Assembly (NCBI RefSeq): GCF_010731595.1
Contig: NZ_AP022582.1
Span: forward strand, 2,356,001 to 2,420,000
From: Mycobacterium seoulense
GTDB lineage: Bacteria; Actinomycetota; Actinomycetes; Mycobacteriales; Mycobacteriaceae
DNA: 64,000 bases
Direction: 5' to 3'
A program made the translations under genes and the position numbers. The notes beneath the pieces were generated by a model that searched no databases, was not told the origin of the DNA, and saw only the letters and a list, made by a program, of their open reading frames with translations. Positions 1-10,396 of the stretch are shown in pieces; the stretch's first letter is position 1, and each line of letters begins with the position of its first letter.

Positions 1-13
1 GGTGCGCTGAGCA

Positions 14-862
14 GTGTTGGACCGGTTGTTGAGCAAGTCGAAGACGAGCCGCGGCGCGTCGGCGGTGGTGACCGGCGCAGGAAGCGGCATCGGTGCCGCC
101 TTCGCCGCCGAACTCGCGCGTCGCGGCGGCGCTGTCGTCTGCAGCGACATCGACGAAGCCGCGGCCCGAAGGACCGCCGACGCGATCGGCGAACGGGGCG
201 GCAAAGCTCGCGCCATCCGTTGCGACGTCTCGAAATTCGAGGACGTCCAGGCCCTGGCCGAGCAATCTCAGGCCTGGTTTGCGGGTCCGCCCACACTGGT
301 GATCAACAACGCCGGTGTCGGCGCGGGCGGTGCGGCCATCGGCGATGCGCCACTGGACGATTGGGTGTGGACGTTGGGCATCAATCTGTGGGGGCCGATT
401 CACGGCTGCCACGTCTTCACGCCGATCCTGCGGGAGGCCGATCGCTCGCACACTCCCCGCAGCATCATCAACGTGGCCTCCGCGGCGGCGTTCGGCGCGG
501 CGCCGGGCATGGCCGCCTACAACGTCAGCAAGGCCGGCGTGCTGTCGCTCTCGGAGACCCTGGCCGCCGAACTCGCCGGCACCGGGGTGCGAGTCACCGT
601 GCTCTGCCCGACCTTCGTCAAGACCAAGATCGTCGAGTCCGGCCGCATCAGCGAGGAATCCAGCGAGCTGGCCAACAAATTGATGCGCTGGACCGGATTT
701 TCGGCGGACAAGGTCGCGCGGATCTGCCTGGACGCACACGACCGCGGCGACCTGTACTGCATGCCGCAACTCGACGCCAAAATCGGCTGGAGCATCAAAC
801 GCATGGCCCCGCAGGCCTATACGCGCGCCGCCGGCCTGGTGTCGCGAATCAACCTGCCCTGA
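14..862 (+). CDS. SDR-family NAD(P)-dependent oxidoreductase
   Basis: Short-chain dehydrogenase/reductase of 282 aa, close to the usual classical SDR length. The dinucleotide site TGAGSGIG lies at residues 20-27, the NNAG motif at 98-101, and the catalytic set is N124, S156, Y169 and K173 (YNVSK). The chosen start is a GTG at the window edge; an upstream start cannot be excluded. It is followed 19 bases later by the diiron protein and then by a monooxygenase and a MerR regulator, all on the same strand, so it probably acts on an alcohol or ketone in that short pathway. The substrate cannot be read from sequence. The set resembles SDR plus flavin monooxygenase pairs such as the mymA region of M. 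tuberculosis, which is only an analogy. Confidence 0.85.
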   Translation: MLDRLLSKSKTSRGASAVVTGAGSGIGAAFAAELARRGGAVVCSDIDEAAARRTADAIGERGGKARAIRCDVSKFEDVQALAEQSQAWFAGPPTLVINNAGVGAGGAAIGDAPLDDWVWTLGINLWGPIHGCHVFTPILREADRSHTPRSIINVASAAAFGAAPGMAAYNVSKAGVLSLSETLAAELAGTGVRVTVLCPTFVKTKIVESGRISEESSELANKLMRWTGFSADKVARICLDAHDRGDLYCMPQLDAKIGWSIKRMAPQAYTRAAGLVSRINLP

Positions 863-881
863 TCAAGCAAAGGAGCTCCCG

Positions 882-1802
882 GTGGCCATCGACATGGAAG
901 CAATGCTCGCCAAGATCAAGGATCGGCAATGGGCGCTCGCCGACATCGATTGGGACGCGCCCGGCGCCGATACCATCCGGGACGAATTCCGGCCCAAGCT
1001 CAAGGCATTCATGGCCGACCTGTGCTGGATCGAGAACGTCGGCGCCCGCGGGTTCGCCGCGCTGGCCAAAAAGGCACCCGATCCCACGTTGGCGGAGATC
1101 TACCGGTACTTCCACGCCGAGGAGCAGCGCCACGCCAACGCCGAGATGGCGCTGATGAAGCGCTGGGGAATGCTCGACGACGGTGAGGTTCCCAGGCCGA
1201 ACGTCAACATCCGGTTGGCCATCCAGTGGCTGGACACCTACTCCGACGACATGCCCCTGTCGGTGTTGGGTACCGTCATCCCGATGCTCGAGGTCGCCCT
1301 CGACGGCGCGCTGCTGAAGTTCTTGCTCGACACCGTGCAAGACCCGGTGTGCCACCAGGTCTTCGAGAAGATCAACAACGACGAATCACGGCACATCGCA
1401 GTCGATTTCGAGGTCCTCGACATGATCGGGCACGCGAAGGCGCGCAGGCTGGCCATCGAATTCGTCGGCACCGTCGCCACACCCGGATTGATAATCGGCG
1501 CCCTCATGTACGTCCCGCTGCTCAACCGCGTCCGCAACGAGATGGCCGGCATGGGCATGGAGCCCGAACGCCTCTACAACGCCGTCAAACGCTTCAAACA
1601 GCTGGGCGAGCGGGGCGAACGCACCCGACGGGTGCCCGCCTACCAAGTGCTCAAGCGGCACGCCGCCATGGTGGTCAACCCGCGCCACCCGTATCACCTG
1701 CTGGCCAATTCCATGGTGTGGCTGTCCGACCGCTACCCCAAACCCTTGCTCAAACCGGTGCCCAGCTGGTTCAAGGAACTCACCTACAAGCCGGCGGCGT
1801 GA
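882..1802 (+). CDS. ferritin-like diiron protein (predicted metal-dependent hydrolase family, PF10118 type)
   Basis: A 306-aa protein with a GTG start preceded by AAAGGAG. Its ligand pattern is that of a four-helix diiron carboxylate protein: E51, E81 with H84 (ExxH), E137, and E168 with H171 (ExxH). Databases usually call this family a predicted metal-dependent hydrolase, but the visible ligands fit a ferritin-like oxidase, hydroxylase or desaturase-like site just as well. It lies between an SDR and a flavin monooxygenase and its stop is 2 bases before the next ATG, so co-translation is likely. No membrane segment or signal peptide is obvious. The true reaction is unknown. Confidence 0.75.
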   Translation: MAIDMEAMLAKIKDRQWALADIDWDAPGADTIRDEFRPKLKAFMADLCWIENVGARGFAALAKKAPDPTLAEIYRYFHAEEQRHANAEMALMKRWGMLDDGEVPRPNVNIRLAIQWLDTYSDDMPLSVLGTVIPMLEVALDGALLKFLLDTVQDPVCHQVFEKINNDESRHIAVDFEVLDMIGHAKARRLAIEFVGTVATPGLIIGALMYVPLLNRVRNEMAGMGMEPERLYNAVKRFKQLGERGERTRRVPAYQVLKRHAAMVVNPRHPYHLLANSMVWLSDRYPKPLLKPVPSWFKELTYKPAA

Positions 1803-1804
1803 CC

Positions 1805-3301
1805 ATGACGGACGACCGCGCCCACGCGGCGCTCATCATCGGAGCAGGCTTCACCGGACTGGGCGCGGCGATCCGATTGGCCGACGCCGGGGTGGACGAC
1901 ATCGTGATCCTCGAACGCGGCGACCGGGTCGGCGGAACGTGGCGCGACACAACCTATCCCGGCGCCAGCTGTGACGTTCCCTCGCTGCTGTACTCGTACT
2001 CGTTCGTCAAGAACCCGACCTGGTCGCGCACCTACTCCCCCGCGCCGGAGATCTGCCGCCACCTCGAAGACATGGCGACCAGGTTCGGCATCCGCCGCCA
2101 CATCCGATTCGGCCACAAGGTCAGCGGCTTGGCGTTCGACGAGGATCGCGGAGTCTGGACCGCAACCACCAAAGACCGCAAGCGATTCCGCGCGCGCACC
2201 GTCGTGCTCGCATCCGGGCCGTTGTCGGACGTCAGGTTCCCCGACATCCGCGGGCTGGACAGCTATCGCGGACACAAGATCCACAGTGCCCGCTGGGACC
2301 ACGACTACGATTTCGCGGGCAAGCGGGTCGGCGTCATCGGCACCGGCGCCAGCGCGATCCAGATCATCCCCGAACTGGTAAAGCGGGCCGGGTTCGTCAA
2401 GGTCTTCCAACGCACCCCATGCTGGGTGTTGCCCCGCCTGGATGTCGCCACCCCGCCCGCCGTCCAAACCCTGTTCGCCAAAGTCCCTGCCGCCCAGCAA
2501 CTTGCCCGTCAGGCCCTGTTCTGGGGTCACGAAGCCAGCGCCACGGCGCTGGTGTGGGACACGCCACTGACCTCATTGGCCGCCCGGCTGGGGCGGGCCC
2601 ACCTGCGCGCTCAGGTGAAGGACCCGTGGCTGCGGCGCCAACTGACGCCGGACTTCCGCCCGGGCTGCAAGCGCATGCTGGTCTCCAGCGACTACTACCC
2701 CGCCCTGCAACGCGACAACTGCAAGCTCATCGACTGGCCGATCGCCACCCTGAGCCCGGTCGGCATCCGCACCAGCGACGGCATCGAGCACCACCTCGAC
2801 TGCATCGTGTTCGCCACCGGCTACGACGTCCACCTGACCGGACCGCCCTTTGCGGTGACCGGGCTCGGCGGCCGGTCGCTGGCCGACGAATGGGCCAGCG
2901 GCGCACAGGCTTACAAGAGCATCAACGTGCACGGCTATCCGAATCTGTTTTTCATGACCGGACCCAACTCTGGGCCCGGCCACAACTCGCTGCTGGTCTA
3001 CATCGAGGGCCAGCTGCAATACGCGATGCGCGGGATCACCGCCATCCTCGACAACGACCTGCGCTATCTCGACGTGCGTCAAGAGGTGCAGCGCCGTCAC
3101 AACGACAGCCTCCAGCGCCGCCTCACCAAGACGACGTGGATGTCCGGCTGCCGCAGTTGGTACCTCACCAAGGACGGATACAACGGGTCGATGTACCCGG
3201 GTTTCGCGACGCAGTATCTTCGCCAGATGAGGGATTTCCGCTACGAGGATTACCGGGCGGTGGCGCGCCGCACCCAGACGGCTGCCGTCTCGTCGGGCTG
3301 A
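1805..3301 (+). CDS. flavin-containing (Baeyer-Villiger type) monooxygenase
   Basis: A 498-aa FAD/NADPH monooxygenase. The start ATG is 2 bases after the previous stop; longer upstream reading is overlap with the preceding gene. The FAD Rossmann motif GAGFTGLG is near residue 15, the NADPH motif GTGASA near residue 180, and between them lies SYRGHKIHSARW, which fits the Baeyer-Villiger signature FxGxxxHxxxW with Tyr in place of the first Phe. GGTW near residue 45 is also typical. Family members insert oxygen next to a ketone or oxidise sulfur or nitrogen; MymA and EthA of M. tuberculosis belong to the same broad family. With an SDR in the operon, an alcohol-to-ketone-to-ester route is plausible. 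Confidence 0.85.
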   Translation: MTDDRAHAALIIGAGFTGLGAAIRLADAGVDDIVILERGDRVGGTWRDTTYPGASCDVPSLLYSYSFVKNPTWSRTYSPAPEICRHLEDMATRFGIRRHIRFGHKVSGLAFDEDRGVWTATTKDRKRFRARTVVLASGPLSDVRFPDIRGLDSYRGHKIHSARWDHDYDFAGKRVGVIGTGASAIQIIPELVKRAGFVKVFQRTPCWVLPRLDVATPPAVQTLFAKVPAAQQLARQALFWGHEASATALVWDTPLTSLAARLGRAHLRAQVKDPWLRRQLTPDFRPGCKRMLVSSDYYPALQRDNCKLIDWPIATLSPVGIRTSDGIEHHLDCIVFATGYDVHLTGPPFAVTGLGGRSLADEWASGAQAYKSINVHGYPNLFFMTGPNSGPGHNSLLVYIEGQLQYAMRGITAILDNDLRYLDVRQEVQRRHNDSLQRRLTKTTWMSGCRSWYLTKDGYNGSMYPGFATQYLRQMRDFRYEDYRAVARRTQTAAVSSG

Positions 3302-3304
3302 CAG

Positions 3305-4231
3305 ATGGCACCGGACCGCTCGCTCGACCGTTCGTCACGACCCGAACCCGGCACCATCGCCAGCGTGTTGCACAACGTGCGGCGCGCGCCCAAGCGCGTT
3401 CGGCGCCAATCGCGGGAGTACCGGCAATTGATCGAGACGGCGGTCTCGCAACTGTTCGACGCCGCGGTTCGCCACCCCCACGGCGACCCCGCATCCGGTG
3501 AATACCGGATCGACGACCTGGCCCGGCTGGCCGGCACCACCACCCGCAACATCCGGGTCTACCGCGACCGCGGATTGCTGCCCCCACCGTTGCGGGTCGG
3601 CCGCATCGCATTGTTCAACGACACCCACCTGACGCGACTGCGGCTGATCACCTCGATGCTCGACCGCGGATACAACATCGCGCACGTGCGCGAAATGCTG
3701 AGCGCCTGGGAGGAAGGCAAGAGCCTGGGCGACGTGCTGGGTCTGGAGACCGCGATCGTGGGCACCTGGACCACCGAGAAGCCACTGACCATGTCGCTCG
3801 TCGAGGCGCAGCGACTCGTTGACGACCCGGACGCCTTCGAGCGACTGGTGGCGCTGCACGTCATCCGGGTCGACGGGGCGCAAGCCACCGTCACCCGTCC
3901 CAAACTGATCGAAGCGTTCAACGAAATCCGCGGGTACGGCGTCGAATTGGAAAAACTCATCGACCTACACGAGCAGATCGTGCCCGAAGTCGACAAGATC
4001 AGCGACATGCTCGTGCGCGCCGGGGCCGAGCACGTGCTGGACCGCATCAAGCCCGGCCAGCCCCTGCCCGCCGATGCCGAGATCGCCGAGCTGATCACCA
4101 TGCTGGTGCGGTTCCGGACACAAGCCGTGGCGACGGTCACCGCCACGCTCGCATCGTCGATCGAGTCCAACATCGAGTCGCTGGCGAGCCGCATCCTCGC
4201 CGACTACCTCGAGTCCAGCCCGTCGGCCTGA
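3305..4231 (+). CDS. MerR-family transcriptional regulator
   Basis: A 308-aa protein whose MerR-type winged helix-turn-helix covers about residues 66-135 (RIDDLARLAGTTTRNIRVY, then RDRGLLPPPLRVGR). It has an unusual 60-residue basic N-terminal extension and a long C-terminal region instead of the short coiled coil and cysteine metal site of classical MerR proteins; no cysteine cluster is visible. The start ATG is 3 bases after the monooxygenase stop, so it is the last gene of the four-gene operon and probably controls it or the convergent desaturase gene. The ligand is unknown. Confidence 0.8.
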   Translation: MAPDRSLDRSSRPEPGTIASVLHNVRRAPKRVRRQSREYRQLIETAVSQLFDAAVRHPHGDPASGEYRIDDLARLAGTTTRNIRVYRDRGLLPPPLRVGRIALFNDTHLTRLRLITSMLDRGYNIAHVREMLSAWEEGKSLGDVLGLETAIVGTWTTEKPLTMSLVEAQRLVDDPDAFERLVALHVIRVDGAQATVTRPKLIEAFNEIRGYGVELEKLIDLHEQIVPEVDKISDMLVRAGAEHVLDRIKPGQPLPADAEIAELITMLVRFRTQAVATVTATLASSIESNIESLASRILADYLESSPSA

Positions 4232-4248
4232 GCGGTTGGGCTTTCGCG

Positions 4249-5265
4249 TCAGTGCCCGCTCAGGGTCAGCCTTCCCTCTGTTTCGAGCACCTTCCTGGCC
4301 GTGATCTTTTCGGTCTTGCGGGCCTCGCGCTCGAGATAGCGCTGCTTGGATTCCTCGAATTTGTCGGAGGCCTGCTCTAGCTCCTTGACCAGCACGGCGA
4401 GATCGTCGCGCATCCGCGCGGCCTCGCCGGTCAAGTCTTCGCGTTCGAAGATGCGCCACTTCCTGAGCACGGGCATCACCACCTCGTCGAGATGGATGCG
4501 CGGGTCGTAGACGCCGCCGACGGCGATGACCACCGCCTTGCGCCGGAATTCGGGCACCGTGAATCCGGGCATCTTGAAGTTGCGCAGGATTCGGTGGACC
4601 GACTTCATCGCCTGGTTCGGGGCGATGTCGAGACCCGCCGCGCTGACGTCCCGGTAGAAGATCATGTGCAGGTTCTCGTCGTGGGACACCCTGGCCATCA
4701 GCTGCTCCGCGATGGGTTCCTGAGAGGCCTTACCGGTGTTGCGATGCGACACGCGGGTGGCCAGCTCCTGAAACGAGACGTACATGACCGAGTCGAACAA
4801 GCTCTCGGCGAACATGTCGCCCTGCTGATTCTGCCCCGGGCTGAAGCCCCTGGTCATTTGCTCCAGGCGCAGCCTCTCCAGCGCCACCGGGTCGACCGCG
4901 CGGGTGACCACCAGGTAGTCGCGCAGCGCCGTGCTGTGCCTGGCCTCCTCGGCCGTCCACCTGTTGACCCACTGCCCCCAGGGGCCGTCCATGCTGAAGT
5001 TCATCGCGATCTCGCGGTGATACGACGGCAAATTGTCCTCGGTCAGCAGGTTTTGCACCATCGCCACCTGCGCGACGTCGGGGAGCCGGGTGTCCCCGGG
5101 CTCCCAGTCCTGACCGTCCAGCGCATGGAAGTTCTTGCCGTCCGACCACGGGACGTAGTCGTGGGGATTCCACTCTTTGAACATCGACAGGTGGCGGTTG
5201 AGCAGACCCTCGACCACCGGCTCGAGCTCGTGGAGTAGCTGCAGGTTAGTCAGATCATTGGACAC
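4249..5265 (-). CDS. acyl-[ACP] desaturase, DesA1 paralog
   Basis: A 338-aa soluble stearoyl-ACP desaturase family protein, the same length as M. tuberculosis DesA1 and very similar over its whole length as I recall that protein. The diiron ligands are visible: E76, E107 with H110, E167, and E197 with H200 (DENLH). Such enzymes place a double bond in ACP-bound fatty acids, in DesA1 for mycolic acid precursors. The start is a GTG with GGAGGG 5 bases upstream. It converges with the MerR operon (17-base gap). Because this is not the usual desA1 neighbourhood, I read it as an extra paralog rather than the essential copy. Confidence 0.85.
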   Translation of the reverse strand: MSNDLTNLQLLHELEPVVEGLLNRHLSMFKEWNPHDYVPWSDGKNFHALDGQDWEPGDTRLPDVAQVAMVQNLLTEDNLPSYHREIAMNFSMDGPWGQWVNRWTAEEARHSTALRDYLVVTRAVDPVALERLRLEQMTRGFSPGQNQQGDMFAESLFDSVMYVSFQELATRVSHRNTGKASQEPIAEQLMARVSHDENLHMIFYRDVSAAGLDIAPNQAMKSVHRILRNFKMPGFTVPEFRRKAVVIAVGGVYDPRIHLDEVVMPVLRKWRIFEREDLTGEAARMRDDLAVLVKELEQASDKFEESKQRYLEREARKTEKITARKVLETEGRLTLSGH

Positions 5266-5311
5266 AAGGCCCTCCAGTTATGTGTGCCGTCAAGTAACGC
5301 ACAATGTATCT

Positions 5312-5339
5312 GTGTCATACGGTTACATAAAGATGACAC
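5312..5339. promoter_or_regulatory. inverted repeat in the desaturase promoter region
   Basis: GTGTCAT at 5312-5318 and ATGACAC at 5333-5339 form a perfect 7-bp inverted repeat around a 14-base spacer. It lies 47-74 bases upstream of the desaturase GTG start in the 174-base gap between that gene and mbtI. The position fits a regulator site, but the protein that would bind is unknown. Confidence 0.4.
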
Positions 5340-5439
5340 GCGCAAAACTCGGCGAACTAGGGCCAAAGGTCCCTACGCCGGAAGTGACGCCCACCACGCC
5401 GCGGCGGCCCGGCCAGGCCACCCATCAGCCGAGCGGGGG

Positions 5440-6817
<1,378 letters not shown>

Positions 6818-7192
6818 CTAAGGACGCGCAACCGATCCCCGCTTGCAACCGGCAAATCCGGCCGTCCCGCCAAGACTTTCGTGGAGCGAAAGCGCCGGCA
6901 ATCCACACGTCGAAACCCATCTCCCCGTTCCCGCAGGTAGAGGACGCGGAACAACGGGCGCTGTCGGGCCCGTCGGAGGACATCGACACCCTCGCGCGTT
7001 TCCCGACCGTCCCGTGGCAGCGCAGCGCCGGCCACGCCCAAGGTGACCTTTCCTAAAATGCCAACCGACCGTGCGGACCCGCTGGCCGGAGGATTTAATT
7101 GGAAGCGGTGGTTCGGCAGGCGCCGGCGACGTGAGTAAAGGAGTGGCGGTGAACTCCTGCGAGGACGTTCGTGCTGATTCGAGAGCGGCACC
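6818..7192. other. 375-base region without a convincing gene
   Basis: This holds the upstream flank of mbtI and the region before the small gene at 7193. Several open frames cross it on the minus strand, but none has a ribosome binding site, a recognisable domain or mycobacterial-looking composition. I see no terminator hairpin or RNA gene. Confidence 0.5.
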
Positions 7193-7405
7193 ATGTTCGT
7201 GATCCGGCTTGCGAACGGCGAAGAGGTCCAGGGCGGCGAGAGCGACGGGCTCGAAATCAACCAAGAGACCGGCGTGCTCACGGTTTCCCGCGTCGACGGT
7301 TTCGAGGAAATCACCACTTCTTACTCGCCTATGGCGTGGCTGTCGGTGACGCACCGCAAGAAGGGCGTGGGGGTCAGACCGTCCGTTATTTCGTCGGGCC
7401 GTTGA
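7193..7405 (+). CDS. small hypothetical protein, 70 aa
   Basis: A 70-aa polar protein beginning MFVIRLANGEEV. It is rich in alternating charged and beta-branched residues (GLEINQETGVLTVSRVDGFEE), suggesting a small beta-rich soluble fold. There is no signal peptide, membrane segment or motif that I recognise. The ribosome binding site is weak. The orderly composition and correct-looking codon use favour a real gene, but it could be a chance frame. It lies between mbtI (opposite strand) and the first SbtA-like gene; no function is suggested. Confidence 0.5.
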   Translation: MFVIRLANGEEVQGGESDGLEINQETGVLTVSRVDGFEEITTSYSPMAWLSVTHRKKGVGVRPSVISSGR

Positions 7406-7696
7406 TTCCTGTGCCGACCACACAGCAAATGCACAGGACATTCCCACCAATTCCACGCCTGCCGCGCCGTCGCCGCGCGGCCCGAACGTCAGCCGCCGTA
7501 ACGTTCTGAACAGCGGTTTTGCCGAGCGTCGGCGCGGCGGCATCGATTCAACACGCCCGTACTTCATGCTTTGCATTCGAGTGGCGGTTTGAGATCGCCG
7601 GGGATAAGTTTTCCACGGTCGTCGGGATGTTCGTGGTGGCTCCGCTTGCGGACGGCGCTTTCCCTGATCACCGCACCCCATCGAGGAAGGCATCGG

Positions 7697-8935
7697 ATGC
7701 TGCAAGAGTTTTGGCAAAACTTCACCCACAACCTGTTCAAGCCGCTCCTGCTGTTCTTCTACTTCGGATTCCTCATTCCGATCCTGAAGGTGCGCTTCGA
7801 ATTTCCCTATGTCATCTATCAGGGTCTGACGATGTACCTGCTGCTGGCGATCGGCTGGCACGGGGGTGAGGAACTCGCCAAGATCAGCGCCGGCAGCGTC
7901 GGGGTGATCGTGGGCTTCATGGTGTTGGGGTTCGTGCTCAACTTCGTGATCGGCGGCATCGCCTACCTGCTGTTGAATTGGCTGACTTCGCTTCGACGAA
8001 TCGACCGGGCGACGGTCGCCGGGTATTACGGGTCAGACTCGGCGGGGACGTTCGCCACCTGCGTGGCCGTCCTGACGGCCGTCGGCATGGCGTTCAACGC
8101 CTACATGCCGGTGATGTTGGCGGTCATGGAGATTCCGGGCTGCCTGGTCGCGTTGTACTTTGTGGCGCGCCTTCGTCACCGCGGGATGGACGCGGCCGGG
8201 AACATGGCCGACGAGCCGGGCTACACCGCGCCGGTCACGGTCGGAGTCGGGCCCGGCGCCGCCGCGATGCCCCCGCACGGCCAGAGCCTCGAGGAGTCCG
8301 AGCACGAGCGCGGAATTGAGCAGGAGCTGGAATTCTCCCTGGAAAAACTCGACCACCCGGACTGGGAGCCCGACCAGAGCCCGCCGCGCCCCGCCGGCAA
8401 GAGGGCGCCCATTTTCTCCCGGGAGCTGTTCCAAGAGGTGTTCCTCAACCCGGGGCTCGTCCTGCTCATGGGCGGCATCATCATCGGCCTGGTCAGTGGG
8501 CTGCAGGGCCAGAAGGTGGTCGCCGACGACGACAAGTTCTTTGTCCTGGCGTTCCAGGGCGTGCTCTGTTTGTTCCTGCTCGAGATGGGCATGACCGCCT
8601 CGCGGAAGCTGAAGGACCTGCGAACGGCCGGCCCCGGCTTCATCTTCTTCGGCCTGCTGGCCCCGAACATCTTCGCGCCCCTTGGCATCCTGGTCGCCCA
8701 CATCTACTCCTCACTCACCCACGCCGATTTCAAGCCCGGAACCTACGTGCTCTTCGCGGTGCTCTGCGGCGCGGCCTCCTACATCGCCGTCCCGGCCGTC
8801 CAGCGGCTGGCGATCCCCGAAGCCAGCCCCACCCTTCCGTTGGCCGCATCGCTGGGTCTGACGTTCTCCTACAACGTCACCATCGGAATCCCGCTCTACA
8901 TCGAGGTCAACCGGCTGATCGCGCACTGGTTCTAG
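7697..8935 (+). CDS. SbtA-like membrane protein (sodium-dependent bicarbonate transporter family), copy 1
   Basis: A 412-aa multi-pass membrane protein. The ATG chosen has GAGGAAGG 7 bases upstream; earlier in-frame starts lack this. Two blocks of about five membrane helices flank a charged cytoplasmic stretch (GIEQELEFSLEKLDH). The C-terminal part, with MGMTASRKLKDL, then IPEASPTLPLAASLG and TIGIPLYIEVNRL, lines up with cyanobacterial SbtA (PF05982), where the second half ends in a similar IP-x-A-x-P and IGVCIPLF pattern. M. tuberculosis Rv2387 sits in the same place. Transport of bicarbonate with sodium is the family role; the substrate here is not proven. It is paralogous to the next gene. 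Confidence 0.75.
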   Translation: MLQEFWQNFTHNLFKPLLLFFYFGFLIPILKVRFEFPYVIYQGLTMYLLLAIGWHGGEELAKISAGSVGVIVGFMVLGFVLNFVIGGIAYLLLNWLTSLRRIDRATVAGYYGSDSAGTFATCVAVLTAVGMAFNAYMPVMLAVMEIPGCLVALYFVARLRHRGMDAAGNMADEPGYTAPVTVGVGPGAAAMPPHGQSLEESEHERGIEQELEFSLEKLDHPDWEPDQSPPRPAGKRAPIFSRELFQEVFLNPGLVLLMGGIIIGLVSGLQGQKVVADDDKFFVLAFQGVLCLFLLEMGMTASRKLKDLRTAGPGFIFFGLLAPNIFAPLGILVAHIYSSLTHADFKPGTYVLFAVLCGAASYIAVPAVQRLAIPEASPTLPLAASLGLTFSYNVTIGIPLYIEVNRLIAHWF

Positions 8936-9166
8936 GTTCGGCGCCCCGCCGACAATCGCCAGGATCACCGAATTATGCTGGGCAGCAGCATCTTTGACGA
9001 GTCGTGGCACGGCGTCGGGTGGGATCCCGATTCCGCTCGTCGTTAATTGTTGGTAAAGACGGGTTGGGTCGGGCCCCCGAAGCCGGCGGGCTTCCGCTAG
9101 GTTCGTTGACGCCGCGAGTCGGTTGCTGCCCCCCGCAGCGCCCGGCCGCGTCGCCGGGAGGCGCAC

Positions 9167-10393
9167 ATGGTTTACGAGTTGTGGGAAAACTTCGTCCACA
9201 ACCTCTTCAAGCCGCTGTTGCTGTTCTTCTATTTCGGGTTCCTCATCCCGATCCTGAAGGTGCGGTTCGAGTTCCCGTACGTGATCTATCAGGGCCTGAC
9301 CATGTACCTGCTGGTGGCGATCGGCTGGCAGGGCGGCGAAGAACTGGCCAAAGTCAAACCCGCCGACATCGACAACATCGCCGGGTTCGTCGCGCTGGGC
9401 TTCACGCTGAACGTCGTCATCGGCGCGCTCACCTACGTCCTGTTGAGGTACCTGACCCGGCTGCGACGAGTCGACCGGGCCGCGGTTGCGGGCTACTACG
9501 GGTCGGACTCGGCGGGCGCCTTCGCCACCTGCGTGGCCGTGCTCACCGGCGTCAAGATCGTCTCCGACGCCTACATGCCGGTCCTGCTGGCGTTCATGGA
9601 GATTCCCGGTTGCCTGGTGGCGCTGTACCTGGTGGCCCGGCTGCGGCACCGGGGCATGGACGACGCCGGGTACATGCCGGACGAGGACGGCTACGCGGCG
9701 CCCGCCGCGGCAGGACCGGGCGCGGCCGACCAGCGGGAGCAGGCCGAAGGCGTGGACGGCCGCGTCGACCGCGGGATCGAGGAGGAGCTGGAGCTCTCGC
9801 TGGAAAAGCGGGAGCATCCCGAGCGGTACGGCAACAGCCTGCCGCACACCAAGGCGCCGTTGATGTCGCGCGCGATATTGCAGGAAGTGTTCCTCAACCC
9901 CGGACTGATCCTGCTCATCGGCGGCATCGCGATCGGCTTCATCGGCGCGCTGCAGGGCCAGAAGGTGGTGCACGACCAGAACGAGCTTTTCGTCGCCGCG
10001 TTTCAGGGCGTGCTGTGCCTGTTCCTGCTCGAGATGGGGATGACGGCGTCCCGCAAGTTGCGGGATCTCAAGTCCGCGGGCAGCGGGTTCATCGTCTTCG
10101 GTTTGTTGGCGCCCAACCTGTTTGCGTTGCTGGGAATCGTGGGCGCCTACTGCTACGCGAACCTCACCGACACCCACTTTCAGCCGGGCACCTACGTGCT
10201 CTTCGCGGTGTTGTGCAGCTCGGCGTCCTACATCACGCTCCCGGCAGTGCAACGGCTGGGCATCCCCGAGGCGAGCCCGACCCTGCCGCTGGCCGCCGCG
10301 CTGGGTCTGACGTTCTCCTACACCGTCACCATCGGGATTCCGCTCTATATCGAGATCAACCGCGTCGTCGCGCACTGGTTCCCGGCTGCCTGA
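9167..10393 (+). CDS. SbtA-like membrane protein, copy 2
   Basis: A 408-aa paralog of the preceding gene; long stretches are identical, for example KPLLLFFYFGFLIPILKVRF near residue 15 and GLTMYLL after it. The architecture is the same: two helix blocks and a charged central loop (GIEEELELSLEKREH), ending with the SbtA-type IGIPLYIEINR helix. The start ATG follows GGGAGG. Copy 1 ends 231 bases upstream, so the second copy probably has its own promoter or is read through. It ends 3 bases from the end of the convergent hemW. The high similarity points to tandem duplication of an Rv2387-like ancestor, perhaps allowing two affinities or conditions. Confidence 0.78.
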   Translation: MVYELWENFVHNLFKPLLLFFYFGFLIPILKVRFEFPYVIYQGLTMYLLVAIGWQGGEELAKVKPADIDNIAGFVALGFTLNVVIGALTYVLLRYLTRLRRVDRAAVAGYYGSDSAGAFATCVAVLTGVKIVSDAYMPVLLAFMEIPGCLVALYLVARLRHRGMDDAGYMPDEDGYAAPAAAGPGAADQREQAEGVDGRVDRGIEEELELSLEKREHPERYGNSLPHTKAPLMSRAILQEVFLNPGLILLIGGIAIGFIGALQGQKVVHDQNELFVAAFQGVLCLFLLEMGMTASRKLRDLKSAGSGFIVFGLLAPNLFALLGIVGAYCYANLTDTHFQPGTYVLFAVLCSSASYITLPAVQRLGIPEASPTLPLAAALGLTFSYTVTIGIPLYIEINRVVAHWFPAA

Positions 10394-10396
10394 GCG

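Noticed and set aside
7697..10393. Naming the tandem membrane proteins sodium:glutamate symporters
   Set aside because: Glutamate symporter motifs are missing; the C-terminal pattern fits the SbtA bicarbonate family better.
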